Below are positions 1 to 12,234 of a stretch of 64,000 nucleotides of DNA, one piece after another. The stretch comes from Trichoderma breve (lineage: Eukaryota > Ascomycota > Sordariomycetes > Hypocreales > Hypocreaceae): the NCBI RefSeq assembly GCF_028502605.1, contig NC_079233.1, positions 2,728,001 to 2,792,000 of the forward strand, in the 5' to 3' direction. Every line of letters begins with the position of its first letter. The first letter of the stretch is position 1. The notes under the pieces are model-generated. The model was not told where the DNA came from and searched no databases. It was given only the letters and a program-made list of their open reading frames with translations. The position numbers were made by a program, and so were the translations under genes.

Positions 1-528
1 ACCAAAATGGCACGGCATAATAGACACCTTGTGAGCTTACATCAAACGCAGAGCCCATTGATGTTACACAGACAATCATGCAAGGACCTCCGTTAGTACA
101 CATATTCTCATGCAGCCATACACCTCATGACCCAATATCAACTTGAAAATCAGACTCGGGTCTCAGTCCAGCCCGAGTTACTCGTCCAACATGCTGCTAG
201 CTCATAAGTGTCTTAGCCCTCCCGAGGCCGACAAGGCCCGGAGCTTCTAAGCCTCGCATCCCGCAAGCCGCTCCCCGCCCCAACACGACTCTGTCCTTAC
301 AGGATCGATACTGCCGTTTCCGAGGCCACTAGTTAAGGAGAAAGAGAACAACGGGAAGAAATAGGGAAGCATTTCTTTCGTCCGCCGATTTTAGCAGCCG
401 TTCTCGAAATCGCGATCGCCGGGAGGGCCCCTGGCGTATTCGAGCCTCGCGTACCGTCGCACGAGCGAGGCGAGAAGGGAAGGGAGAAGGGAAAAAAGTC
501 ACCAGTCATATTTTCTGCGTCACGAACC
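1..528. other. intergenic, left edge
   Basis: No convincing coding frame is seen. The stretch is the window edge plus the upstream region of the methyltransferase gene starting at 529. Short open frames here lack splice context or domains. Confidence 0.5.
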
Positions 529-1978
529 ATGGCGTCTCCCATTGACAATGCAAAGTCGCCGCCCACTTCTCCCAAGGGCAAGGAAAAATCCCCAGCCGTT
601 TCGCCGCGGCATTCTCCGTCGCAGTCTGCCGGGCCAATGACGCCGCTGGCCGGCCTCGTGGCTGGCGATGCCGACAATCCTGTGCCGGTCCAAGTCGATG
701 TGAGTTGCAGCCCGTCATTGATCTCCGTCACGTGTGTCGAATTACATGCGTTATGTGATGCAACATGTTGAGAGTCTTTTTGTAATGGAGAAGAAGGGGA
801 GGAAGAAAGTCAATGAGGAGGAGGAAGAGTCAAAAGGGAAATGAGGAAACATTGAAGATGGCTGTCGCACAACCGCTTACATGAACCTGGGACCAGCACG
901 ACGCATATCCCGATGACCCGGCAGATGTCGACTCGACCTATGGCTCCGATCAAGACTCGGCTTACACCGGCTCCATCACGTCGTCCATCTACAACTACCA
1001 GTATGAGAACGGCCGTCGCTATCACGCCTACAGAGAGGGCCAGTACGTGCTGCCCAACGACCAGCAGGAACAGGAGCGGCTCGACCTCCAGCATCACATA
1101 TGGCGCCTCCTAATCGGCGGCCGCCTCTTCACAGCGCCTCTACCGTCGCCTACCGACGAGGGGGACGAGCTGCGCATCCTGGACCTGGGCACCGGCACGG
1201 GCATCTGGGCCATTGACATTGCCGACGAGTTCCCCAACGCGTCCGTCTTCGGCGTCGACCTGTCGCCGATCCAGCCCGAGTGGGTGCCCAACAACTGCCG
1301 CTTCCACGTCGACGACTACGAGGACCAGTGGACGTACCACGAGGACGAAAAGTTCGACTACATACACGGGCGGGCGCTCAGCGGCACGTCGGCCGACTGG
1401 CCGCGGTTCTACCAGCAGGTGATGGAGAATCTGAAGCCCGGCGGGTGGCTCGAGATGCAAGAGTACGATGCATGGATCTTTAGCGACGACGATAGCTGTG
1501 ACCGGGCGCCGTGGACGATGGAATGGGTTGATAAGCTGGATGCCGCGAGCAGGATGTACGGCAAGCAGATTAATGTGGCGCGGTATCAGAAGCAGTGGAT
1601 CATCGACGCAGGTTTCGAGGACGTGGAGGAGAAGGTATACAGAGTACGTTGAAGCTTTCTTCTGGCATTGACATTCTACAGGTCAAACCATGAAACAAGC
1701 AAGCTAACAAACAACAGATACCAATCGGACCATGGGCCAAGGATCCTACGCTAAAGGAGCTGGGCAAGTTTGAGCTCACGCACATGCAAATGTCTGTCGA
1801 CTCGCACACGCCAGCGCTCTTCACCCGCGTGTTGAATTATTCCAAAGACCAGGCGGACGTGCTGATGGAGGGCGTCAAGCGGGAGTTTCGAAGTCGGGAC
1901 CTCAGGCTGATTACTACTTATCGGTTCATCGTGGGGAGGAAACCGCTCAACTGGCAAGGCGGAGGGGGAGGGGTGTAG
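529..1978 (+). CDS. SAM-dependent methyltransferase, LaeA/UMTA type
   Basis: Three exons at 529-699, 897-1643 and 1718-1978 give 392 aa; both introns are phase 0 with GTGAGT and GTACGT donors, and the second has a GCTAAC branch site. The first ~150 residues are Ser/Pro-rich and disordered. Motif I of class I methyltransferases (ILDLGTGTG) lies at residues 151-159, followed by the acidic loop VDLSPIQPEWVPNN, the FDYIHGRAL post-I region and the LKPGGWLEMQE motif. This order is typical of the large fungal family that includes LaeA and UMTA-type enzymes. Family members modify small molecules or, for LaeA, act in the nucleus in secondary-metabolism control; nothing here decides the substrate. No biosynthetic genes adjoin it. 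It is probably a paralogue and not LaeA itself. Confidence 0.88.
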
Positions 1979-3103
1979 ATGAGGCGAAACTGGGTGCTGA
2001 TAGGATGGAATCGAGAATACATGTATGTTGGGACATGGAAATGGTGGGGGCAGGAAGGGCTTAGGATTTTTCTTTTTGTCTTGGCTTTGTTGTTAAGCGT
2101 TTATTGGCATGGAACTTGAATAAATCTACGGGTATTTTTACCATTCATGAAGATGGCAGTGAATTTACCTTTAGTCACAGCTTATAAATGTGCATAAATA
2201 AGTCGTACTCGTCAATACCTGCCTTGGATGTATCTTGGACCAGTAGGCTCGAGTACCAGATACAATGCTCCAGAGCCAGAAGCTCATCCGGGCATGTCCT
2301 TGTAGATGTCGATGCTGATATACAGTGCTCGTAGATGCTCTGCCATTATTGGTGAGACAAGAGGCCGTCAAGGGGCGGGTCATCTGCAGCTTCTGCATTA
2401 GCTGTCAGCGCAAGGCAGCCTTGAAAGACAAATCGAAATGCTTGTTTGCTGACATTGAGGTGGTTGGGCCTCAGTTCGGGTTTTATTCTGGATTCCATCA
2501 AATGCGAGCTGCCTATAGCATATATGTAACGGTGCGGCCGGGATACTACAGACCTGGTGTTGATATCCTGGAGACGACAGCCAGTGTCAATGAGGGTTGA
2601 CAAGTTCAAAGATTCCAAGCATACATGTATCAATGAATCAATATATCAATTCTCAATTATTACAACCACAAGAAGCAAGGCGAGCACAGCCCCACGTGGC
2701 GTCGGCAAGGCTGTGTGCCAGCTGAGAAACGAACTCGATCAAGTGAAGCGTGCATAAGAACTAACAACTCGACTACTGCTGTGCCTTTTCGTATGGAACT
2801 AGTCCTCATTTTCCAACTCATTCATCACATTTTGGCTCACCGACCATTGCGCCTCGTAGGGCTCATGCGGCTGATGGGATTCGCCTGGCCTGGAACAGCG
2901 GCTTCATACCCGTCAGTCCTAGTGTAGTGCTCTTTTCTCCTTCTTCTGGGCGAGCTTCCATTTTGACTCGCTCACACACACACTCACTCAACTTCGCCCA
3001 CACGACACACGCCCGCCGTAACCCAAACTAAACACAAAGGGAAGGGGGAGCTATAAATAATATTTTTCCGTCTCTTCAAATCAGCTTTGAGGAAACAGGC
3101 ACG
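1979..3103. other. intergenic
   Basis: This 1.1 kb stretch lies between the methyltransferase stop and the next candidate start. The last 150 bp carry (CA)n-rich and pyrimidine-rich DNA of the kind found before fungal start codons. No gene is supported inside it. Confidence 0.5.
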
Positions 3104-4271
3104 ATGAGCTCTACCGGGGGCTCGCAGCGCGCGAGCGAAGTCAACAGCGCCATGCTCAACGTCCCGGGATATGCAGACGACACGATGCTCTTCATGCTGC
3201 GATGGGGAAGCCTGGCCCAGGTATGTATGACCTCATTTCCTTGATTCAACTGGTATTTTTCTTTTATCTTTTCCCCTCTGCCTCGTCTTCATTCGTTCAT
3301 TCTATTTTATGTTTATTCTTTTCATCACAAACCCACACAGAAGAAGCCCCATCTCCATAATCTTACACTGGCAGCTCCACCGAAAAGTAAGACACCTGAC
3401 GCATTTGGGCTCGTTTGCCGCATTTGGGCTGGATTGGATGGTGATGACTGGATGTGGTGATCATCCCACACCCGCCCAGGAGACAGAAGACACACTCGGT
3501 TACATTACATGATCAACCCTATTTTATCATTTTCACAATCTATTTTTCGCTTTTCCAACATGTGATGGAGGGAAACATGGCTTGTTGTCAATTATACGAG
3601 GTCTACTGGCGCTGCCATTGGCTTGCCCTCGTATGACTCAACCGATGATTGCCTCCCGGGTATCAAGCGATGCCCGTTTTTCATAAGCAAGTACTTTTGG
3701 AATTTCACCTGTTATTTTTCTGGCTTGCAGAGTACCTACGAGTACATTATATCTACAAGTACGAGTAATAGAGTAAAAAGGCTGATGTGGTGTTGAATCG
3801 CTTCGGCATTCGCCCGGCAATCAGGCGACGCTACGTAAAGTCGACTATGACGAATTCCTCGTCCGCATGTCGGCCCTGAACAAGCATTGGTTTGCAAGCC
3901 AGAGCCAGAGCACAAGCGGAAGCCCCGTCAGCGTTGTCGGCACCCGCGGCAGCGGCCAAGGCGACGACGGAGGGCCAAAAGCAGCAGCGGCGGCGGCAAC
4001 AGTACAAGCAGCAGCACAAGCAGCAGCAGCTGGAGTGGCAGCAGAAGCGGCTACTACTAGCTGTGAGGATGACAGAGACGGAGGAGGCGTCCATACAGCT
4101 GGAGGCGACGATGATGCCGTGGATCCGCCCCAGGCCGGCGACAAGGCCGCTGAGCTCAAGGCCCGGACGCTGGAGCTGATTCAGGACTTTCCGCAGCTGG
4201 TGCGCGATTTTGACAAGTTTATCGACTGTACAAGGATCATGGCGACCAAGTATGGCAGGGCACCAGTATAA
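3104..4271 (+). CDS. uncharacterised Ala-rich protein
   Basis: Not recognised. The proposed model has exon 1 at 3104-3220 (39 codons, ending at a GTATGT donor) and exon 2 at 3825-4271, both phase 0, giving 187 aa. The N-terminal part reads as a folded segment (residues ~17-60, including DDTMLFMLRWGSLAQ and a KVDYDEFLVRMSALNKHW helix). A low-complexity Ala/Gly/Asp linker follows at ~75-140, and the protein ends in a charged helix with LIQDFPQLVRDFDKFID. The 604-nt intron is long for this genome and its acceptor lacks a good branch site, so a missed small exon is possible. The linker is encoded by an imperfect GCA/CAG repeat. Both terminal segments look like real protein; the joining is inferred. 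Confidence 0.5.
3981..4047 (+). repeat. imperfect GCA/CAG trinucleotide repeat
   Basis: About 67 bp of interrupted GCA, GCG and CAA/CAG triplets. In the frame of the surrounding gene it encodes mostly alanine; the +1 frame would encode Gln/Arg. Confidence 0.85.
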
Positions 4272-5347
4272 ACATCAAATGGATGTCATGATGGATACCA
4301 GTAGGTACTACAGTCCTAGGTAGAAGGTAGTATAAGCGGTATAGGAAGAAAAGGCACACAGAGAAATGTACTTTGCATGTATATCAGGTAACGAGAGTCT
4401 GTGGTAACGTTGGAATCAGCTTATCAAATGGTGTCAAATTGCTTCATTAAACAGCCAGCGTTCTAGGCGCCTAAAATAAAGACAGGGATCATATCATCTC
4501 ACACCCCCCCAGTCGGTAGTCATAATGGATCACGTCTTTTTTTTTTCTTCTCTGGCAGCAGTCACTTATCGCACACTAGAAGGAATACGGTCGGGTCACA
4601 CAATTAATTCACTCGAGAGAAAACAGGTTTTTTTTTAGAGGGAATTGCCTTTTGCATTAATTACTATTATCTGTTTTCGGCGGATTCCAACCAACTCGCG
4701 CAAACACACCGACGAGTTTCTCCTCCTCCCCATTCCTCCTCAAGCCGTAAAAAATCGACCAAAACAGTTCCCAGTCAGAAGAATGAATTTCGTATCACAT
4801 CTGCCGGCGCATCACACAATAACAAAAACAAAAAAGCACACAATTATTTCCAATTCCAGAAAATTGTAGAAACGCCATCTTTCCCGGGGCAGACAAAACC
4901 TCTAGATGGTATGTCGCACTTTATGCAAAAGTCGAGAGAAGTAGCAAAGGTTGAAAATGAAAAAAGTCTTGCGGAAAAAAAGAATAAAAAAGTAGAAAAG
5001 CAAAAAAGTAGTCGCCGCGCCAAAGATCTCCTTCCCCGAGCCAGCCGTGGTTGTTTTTCGTTGACGGAGGACCCGATTAGTGTTGCGGCCCCGGACAGGC
5101 CGGCTCCGGGAAAAGAGGATCAAGGCTGGGAATTGACTCTTACATCCTGAGCAGCCATCTCTGTCGTAGTGGTAAAAGATGTTGCTTCCAAGATGTCGAC
5201 ACACTAAATTGTTCTCCCTCTTTTGTTTTTTTCTTTCAATTCCCCATCCCTCCGAGTTTCCTTGTTCCTCCCGGTTTCCTGAAAAGCTCACAACACGACC
5301 CTTAGATCCTCAAGGCAGTGGAAAGCCAAGCAAGAGGCGCGAGTCGC
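4272..5347. other. intergenic between convergent genes
   Basis: A 1.08 kb A/T-rich stretch with homopolymer runs (T9 near 4540, T9 near 4627, A-runs at 4960-5010) lies between two convergent genes. No gene is supported; it presumably holds both 3' untranslated regions. Confidence 0.5.
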
Positions 5348-5545
5348 TTAGAGGTTGGCAGCGAGGACGGCGGCGGCACCGACACCGAGGAGGATGTTCT
5401 GAGACAGGGAGTTGGCTCCGGAGGTGGGAGCAGAGGTGGGCTTGCCAGTGCCGGTGGTGCTGGTGCCGTTGGTGGGAGAGGCAGTGCCGCCAGTCTGGGC
5501 CATGGCGGTGGCAGCGAAGATAGCGATAACAGCGGCAGCACGCAT
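5348..5545 (-). CDS. small secreted GPI-anchor-type protein
   Basis: A single 65-codon frame. Residues 1-16 (MRAAAVIAIFAATAMA) form a signal peptide with an Ala-x-Ala-type cleavage site. Residues 17-45 are Thr/Ser/Gly-rich with one NGT sequon and few charges. Residues ~46-65 form a hydrophobic tail (ILLGVGAAAVLAANL) preceded by small residues, the layout of a GPI-attachment signal. The mature peptide would be only about 25-30 residues, O-glycosylatable, and tethered to membrane or wall. A TATAAA element lies 154 bp upstream of the ATG. No domain is recognised; it resembles the many small wall proteins of hyphal fungi. Very large non-coding DNA lies upstream. Confidence 0.72.
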   Translation of the reverse strand: MRAAAVIAIFAATAMAQTGGTASPTNGTSTTGTGKPTSAPTSGANSLSQNILLGVGAAAVLAANL

Positions 5546-8500
5546 TTTGAAGGTTTGTGTGGTGGTTGGGTTTGGGTTTTAGTTTTTGGTGTTTTGGTAA
5601 AGAGTTTGGAGAGTTTTAACGAATGGAATTGTTCGGCTGTGGGTTGATGGAAGAAAGAAGAGAAAAAACAAAAGCTGACAACGAAAGTTCTGGCTCGCTT
5701 TATATCTCGGTCTGGATGGGATGATAAAGCATGGCCGAGTGCAAGGCCCCAGAGAAAAAAAAAAGGAGCCCGCCCACCACCATCATGCAAACGCGCACGC
5801 CCCTGTCTATCCCACCCCTGAGAGGCGCAACCGGGGTCAGGGATTACTAGTAGATTCCACCAAGCAGCAGCGGTTAGTGCTGCTGCGACATGCCAATGAC
5901 TTGTTCCCAGCAGATCACCGCGTTAGTCAGTTGCGTTTTCGCTGCGGTGCTGGAGGCTGGTTATCGCGTCATGTTCGCCACTTTACCTGTTGCGGCCGAG
6001 ACGGATGATTGCGTGGTGGTGTGCCAACTATCACTACTATCAGCAGCTGTGCTATTTGGATCAATGCAGTCACTGCGCCTGTACTCTACAGTAGCCTGCT
6101 GGGGCTGTGGCATCCAAAATGTACATTGCCTTGTGCTGTGCTGTGCTGTGTGGTCATCTCCCATCCATCGGCCTTACAGCCGCTAACAGCTGCAAATGCG
6201 TGAACATAGCCCCCCTGTCAGGATGCCGGATATATCATATCGATATATATAGAACAAGGGCAGATTACAGTACTACCACAGCTACGAGTACAGCACCAGC
6301 ACAGCACAGTAACAGTACCTGTACAGTGTACGCGAACAGCACCAGCACAGGTACCAAGCTGTCCAATATTGAATCCTGTACAATGCCGACCCGTCCCTCC
6401 CCAGTCCCAGTCCTTTGTCCCATTGACAAGCTTCCTCGTCGGACCCGGAGTGCGGCGCCCATGTACCCGTTACCCGTGCGGTAGACGGAGCGGTACTTTG
6501 CCTAGACTTACGCAAGCTGCCCAATGGCCTCCAAGCAGGGAACGGCCGCCGGAAGCTCCGACGACAAGCCATTCTGTCACTCGCCGTCTGCTATTCTCTG
6601 CTTTATGCTTTGTGATGAATTCTTTACTGAGCCGCCCGGTTGAATATCCTTTTCGACGCCATTCCAATGGCACCTGTCTCGCACTACGCCAGAGGGATGG
6701 GGAGTTTAGCCAGCCGCCGTTTTCTGTTTCCCTCAGCTGAGAAGGTTCACTTTCACTGAATGGGATGGGAGGGGGCGCCTTGTTTTCTTGGTTCAATTTG
6801 ACCTTCTTGGCCCTTTTATTGTATTGCTTCTTTTGTGCAGGCTGCATACGATAGATTTTCCCTACTGCACTCCACGCAGCGGGCGGAGATTTCGATACCG
6901 ATGCGATGCGATGCCCAGCCAGTCCAGGCACGCGAAAAGAGGCATATTTTAGAGTTGTGCTGAATCGTAAGAAACACGAGGACGCAACGAATGAATCATG
7001 CTGCATGTAATACAATGGGAACGAAAACATGACAAGACGAAAAGTACCGGTACCCGAGACGCTGTGGTTGCTGCGCCCAGCCATTATCTATCACATCCGT
7101 CTTGGGATGGGATGCTATGCATGCGGCTGAGACACTGCTCGAGAATGGGGTGTGGCCGTGAGGTGTTTGTGCGATTGCGATAGCCACTGCAGGTCAAGCC
7201 TCTTCTCGGCAATAATGGCTTGGTACATGTACCGCCCGCCGGATATGTCCAAGTTACATTGGCCCGCCACACCACACCAAAAGATAGCCTTATCTTTTGA
7301 GTGCCTATCTCTGTACAATTACTTCATTCCCTATCTATCTGCTCTTCTTATCCGTTGTTAGCGCCACAACCTCGCCGGGATTGGAAAAGCTCCCATCACC
7401 ACCACCTCTTCCCTGCAACCATCACCATCCCAAAAACGAACACAGACGAGCAGGATCAAAAAAAAATCAAGACCAAGACCAAGAACAGAGAGAGGCTTTT
7501 CCTCGCTTGTCCGTACAACGGAGAAGCTGGGCTGGGCAAGCCACTGACCCCCCAAGCCACTGGGGCCCTCTTCGGATCAGCAAACAGCAAACCAGAGCCC
7601 ACCTCCGTCCCACGCCTGGCTGCTTGCTTGCTCCACCGCTGCGACATACTGCCACAGTAGTCGAGAATTTCCGCACTTGGCCCTTTTATCCCGGGCTACA
7701 CTTCTTTGCTTCTTGGGGGGCATACGCGTCATCAGGGAGGGCCACTCTTTTGCTTCCGGCCAAAAGGCGTCTAGCTATGGTATGGGAACACTTCCAAGGT
7801 TTTCTCTTTTGCCTTTTTTTGTGAAAAACTGGGAATAAGCGGGCGGCCGGAGTGGGCTCCCTTTGGGGGAGGACCAAGAGGAGAAGAGAGACCCAGCCCA
7901 GCCGTTTTCTTTTTCTTTTTTTTACGCTGCCTTGGATGAGGAAGCTCCAGCTTTTCTTGGTGCTGGGTCACCGTGCCATCCGATATGCTCGTGGCTGGTG
8001 CATTGATAACGATTGGGCCCTGGCAATGGCGTGACTGGGGGGGAGAGATTTGCCCAATGCTCGATGCTTGTTTTTTTGTCTGCCTGCCTGTAAGACGACA
8101 TGTAGGCATGTACATGGAGTGGTTAGGTGTGTACTGTGCGTTCTGAGGTATCACAACGCATATGTGCTCCTCTTCCGTTTGCTCGTCACCTCGCTAAGCC
8201 GCGAATTGCAACTCTGTGGTGCAGCATTGTAACATGTCGTATAGTGCCTATTTCGTATTAAGACAGTGTCTAATTAATGTGGTATTTTTATCTTGCTGCT
8301 TCCTTTGTTCTCTCTCTTCTCAGCCCAGTGTCTCGCTCCCATTTACCGTACCGTGTCTCTCCTTGCTCCCCGTGCTTGTTCCCCGGCATACCGTTTTTTG
8401 CTACAACTGCTGCTAGTGCCGTTTTCTCTTCCATATATTCCCATAGCTTTGAAACAGCGCGGGTCTCCCCTTTCAAGGTCTTTGTTGCTCTTTTGGCAGG

Positions 8501-11500
8501 GGGATGCGGTAAAAGGAGAAAGACGCAAGATTAGGAGTGGAGAAGAAGTGCTCCGTCGGGTGGATCTTCTCAAACCGCCGTGCGTCTGCCGATCTGGGAT
8601 TATAATGGCTCACAAAGCTTGGCCCTGTGTCGCCTTTGAGAGAGAACTACTGTGTCTTGGCAAGGCTTCGCTTGACATGGGGGGGGGGAAGAGCAAGAGC
8701 TTGATGCAGCTCCAGGTGAAAGGTAGCATCAATGGATCCGGATGACCTGTACTGATGAGGCGGGATACAGTAAGCAAGAATACAGTAGTGTGTTGCTCCG
8801 GTGTGCAGGTGGTTTTTCCGTCCAGCTATTTGAGCTATTCGGCACATCTCTAGCAACTGCCGCTTTTGTTAATGGCACTATTCTGAACACAGACCGTTGT
8901 CGTAGCTGTGCTGAACACGCCTAGTAGACATTGGGATAAACCAACAAGAGGCAAGATTAGTATGCAGGTAGGCAGCAGAAAACGCCGAAGGGCATGTATG
9001 GATTCGTACTACACACAGCTCGGCAATAAGTGAAACGCTTCCGCCCGCCAACCTCACCGTAAAGGAGGGGGGTGTAAAGAATCCATTGATGGGAAGATCG
9101 CGATGTATCGGAAACATCATCGTTTCCTTTTTTAAAAATTCATATTTGCGCATTGACGAGCTAGAAAGTGTCAAAAAGCAAGAAAGAACACGGGCAAAAT
9201 GAAATTGGCCGTTTCAATCTTTCAGTGGCAATTCTCCGAGCGATCACCGCGCCACAATATGCAAGGTACGGACGAGCTATTATGGGAGATTGAAGTCATT
9301 TGATGCCGTTCTAGTCCATCAATGTCATTGCTACATGTGTGTATTCCGTATGGATGTACAGTACGAACACTTTGCCACCAGCGAACATCCTTCGAACATG
9401 ATCTGCAAAAAGGGATAGGGAGAGGCGATGAATACCGGGTCCGCGTGTCAGAGGAATAAATAGAAATCAAAATCAAGGAAATGACGCTTTTTTTGTTACG
9501 GATATGGAGACTGGTTGCGTGAAATGATGGCGCTCGTAATATTGATAGAAGCTGCATGCAGCTAATGAACCTTCGTACCGCGTACAGGAACGGCAGATGA
9601 AAAGTACATACTGTACAGTACGGAAGAGCAAACGTAAAGTGCATGTGAGAATTGACGTTTTCCGTTTCGTTTCCTTGCTTTATTGCAACTATTGCGGCAA
9701 GCCGGAGATGGGTGTCTTCCCACATCAAAGTTTCAATATCATGTACCTTCTGTAACAAGGAGGTTCGTGAGCCGTCTTTCGGTCGGGAACAATACGCACC
9801 ACGTCCGTCCACACTGTTCTAATTTCAATATTTCATGTCTGGCGTTTGTCTTATTTGGTCAAATCTTTCTCTTATTTCCCATCATGCGCCAAGTCTTTCG
9901 TATGCTATCCATAGAATAGATCAATCTAAGTAATATCACGTCCAAGAAACTATCAAATGCGTATTGATACTAGCAAATTCCCAAGTTTCAGCGCCCCTTG
10001 GCAAAACGCACACCGGCCACCAACACGCTAAACCGCTTGCCGTGACCGCGAACGTGGGCTCCCAAGTCGCCACTGCGGAACCGCCCTGTTTCTGTTCAGC
10101 GGTCTCAGCGCACGGCCAGCCGCCAAGCAATAGCGCTGCAGGGCCGCCATTTGCCGTCCACTGGCCTTGCCCTTGAGGTGCGAATCCCTCCAGCGTCTTG
10201 GTCCAATCGCGGCCGTCGAGAAAGGCATCCAGCCCCTGGATCGCTGCAGGTACAGCACATCCATTATCCCTTCCCATGCTCATCTTCCAAGGTTCATGGA
10301 TGCTTTCAACTCTCTTATTTTTTTTCCTCCTTCCGTGGCAGCCGGAGCCACCGCATCCAATTGCTCGCAGAACCCAGTCCCCCCCAATCTCGGCTGCTTC
10401 TTCTAGACTCCTCTTGGCTTTTTCCGTGCTAAATAAGGGCACCGAGTTAAGGTACATGTACTCGCACACGCACCCGTAATTTGCTGCTGCTTCAGGTACC
10501 ACCGCGGTCTAGCCCGCATCTTGGGGTCTGGTCTTCTCTCCCCTTGCCGTGAGCCGGGGACTTCGGCCGTAATCAAGCGTCTTTTTCTTTTTTTCCCTCT
10601 CTCTCACTCCATCGCCCGCAAAATGCTTGCCCCCCCGGTGCCCCATGTAAGCTTTGGAGCTTCTGGAATCTGGAACACGCTCGTCTCGCTTCGATATACT
10701 CCACCGCTTGCTGCTTCCTTTCTCCATGCTCTCGGGCTTCGGCTGGCGCTCTTGGGGCAGCGGTGTGCGTGGGAGTGCTGGGGGGGCAATTTCTTTCTCT
10801 TCGGACTCTCTTCTCCTCTTCAAGATGTCCACCCAAAGACGAATGGATTCCGATGTGTCTTCTCCGAATAGTAGGCGAGGGAATACTTTTGAATTTCCAC
10901 CTCACATGCCTGCCGAGATACTCCTGAAGAGAACTGTTTACCGCCATCTTCGCGTCTGTTGCTTCCATATCACAATCCCCCCACGACGCTCCAACATCCT
11001 CATCCATCCCCTGCAAAGATACCACCGCCAACCAAGATACCCGTAGCATCAAATCGAGCACACCAGCGAGATTGTCTGTCACTGCCAAGCGGTCAAAGTT
11101 GCACGAACCCACGCCCCCCAAGCGGTCAAGGCCCTTCCATTCCCATCAACATACACACCCACGCCCATCGTGGCCCCCCTTTCCCTTTTCCTCCTTCGCC
11201 CAAAAAAAGCTTATCGACCCCCCAAAAAACCACATCGTGGGCTGAGATCCAGATCTCTCAGCAAGGGGAACAAAATATTCCAGCCCCATTTTCAATACCA
11301 TGGCCTTTCCGTAGTTGTGTTCCGTGCCAGTCCCCCTTGGAGCCTCTTATTTCTCTGTAATCTCGCTACTTCGGTAGCTTTTGGCGCTATTTTGTTGCAC
11401 GTTTTTGCCTTGCTTGTGCTAGAAAACCCCTGGCATGCAACGTGGAATCAATCCAATCAATACCACTTCGGCTGGAGTATTTTCGGTTTGAAAAGCCGGG

Positions 11501-12234
11501 CTTGGGAGCTAGCAATGCCGGGGGGGTTGTGTGACTGTCTACGGAGTACTTTGTCCGTGTTTGTCTATTATTTGAGGAGCGTCGTCATGGTTCTATCACG
11601 TTGCGTATTGCTGCTTCTGTAGGAGACTGCTAGGTAATATGAACCAAGGGTACACGAGCTATGTAAGTTAAAGCGTAGAGCCGTGTAAACTACCAGGACC
11701 TTGTAAAAGATACCCATCGTAGCTTAGAGCAACGCCGTTTTGTTATACGACGTGATATAAGAGGCATCCCTTACACCTAACCTGCACTGACATCACAAAG
11801 TCTTTTCGAAAGAATGAGCACTATATTATTATGAGAGAAGCTCAATGAGAATCAATGACCACAACGCCTAAACAAAGCAATGTCATAAGTACGGCTATAC
11901 AATGCAAAATGATCTATATATAGAGAAAAAGTTCACCACTCGCCAGAAACAAATCCATCACGTCATTAGGTTACAGAGAGCCCCGTCCGTCAGTTTTCCC
12001 CGACCTCTCTGTGATGAGGCAATGGAAAACAAATGCATTCGGAAAAAAGGAGAGAAGGAAATAACCCTTCGAGTGGAGTAGCCCTTATTAAAGCTCCCTC
12101 ACAGGATCCTTCTTGATCCTGGGTAGCAGGCTTATATAGCTTGAAGCATGATATCAAATATCATCTCAAATGTCTGTCATCGCCCTTTTTTTGTGTGTGT
12201 TGGCTTTGTAATTTGATCACCGAGAGTTGATGAT
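5546..12234. other. 6.7 kb gene-free block
   Basis: No frame here has recognisable domains, a signal peptide or a coherent exon chain. It lies upstream of the GPI-type gene and downstream of RCC1, both on the minus strand. Plus-strand pyrimidine-rich tracts occur at 8280-8470 and 10540-11250, similar to the leaders of genuine plus-strand genes in this window (for example 28800-29070). CAG/GTAC-rich simple sequence occurs at 6270-6360. Possible contents are an extended promoter, a long untranslated leader or a long non-coding RNA; none can be proved from sequence alone. Confidence 0.5.
5699..5704 (-). promoter_or_regulatory. TATA box of the small GPI-type protein gene
   Basis: TATAAA reads on the minus strand about 154 bp before the start codon at 5545. 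Position and sequence fit a core promoter of a strongly expressed fungal gene; function is inferred. Confidence 0.45.

Noticed and set aside
6470..7084. 204-codon minus-strand frame in the gene-free block
   Set aside because: No domain, no good start context, and no supporting exon chain.
9222..9812. 196-codon minus-strand frame
   Set aside because: Composition looks random (many isolated Cys, His and Trp) and no motif is recognisable.
9936..10502. 188-codon minus-strand frame
   Set aside because: GC-richer and somewhat protein-like, but no family resemblance or splice context; kept only as part of the gene-free block.
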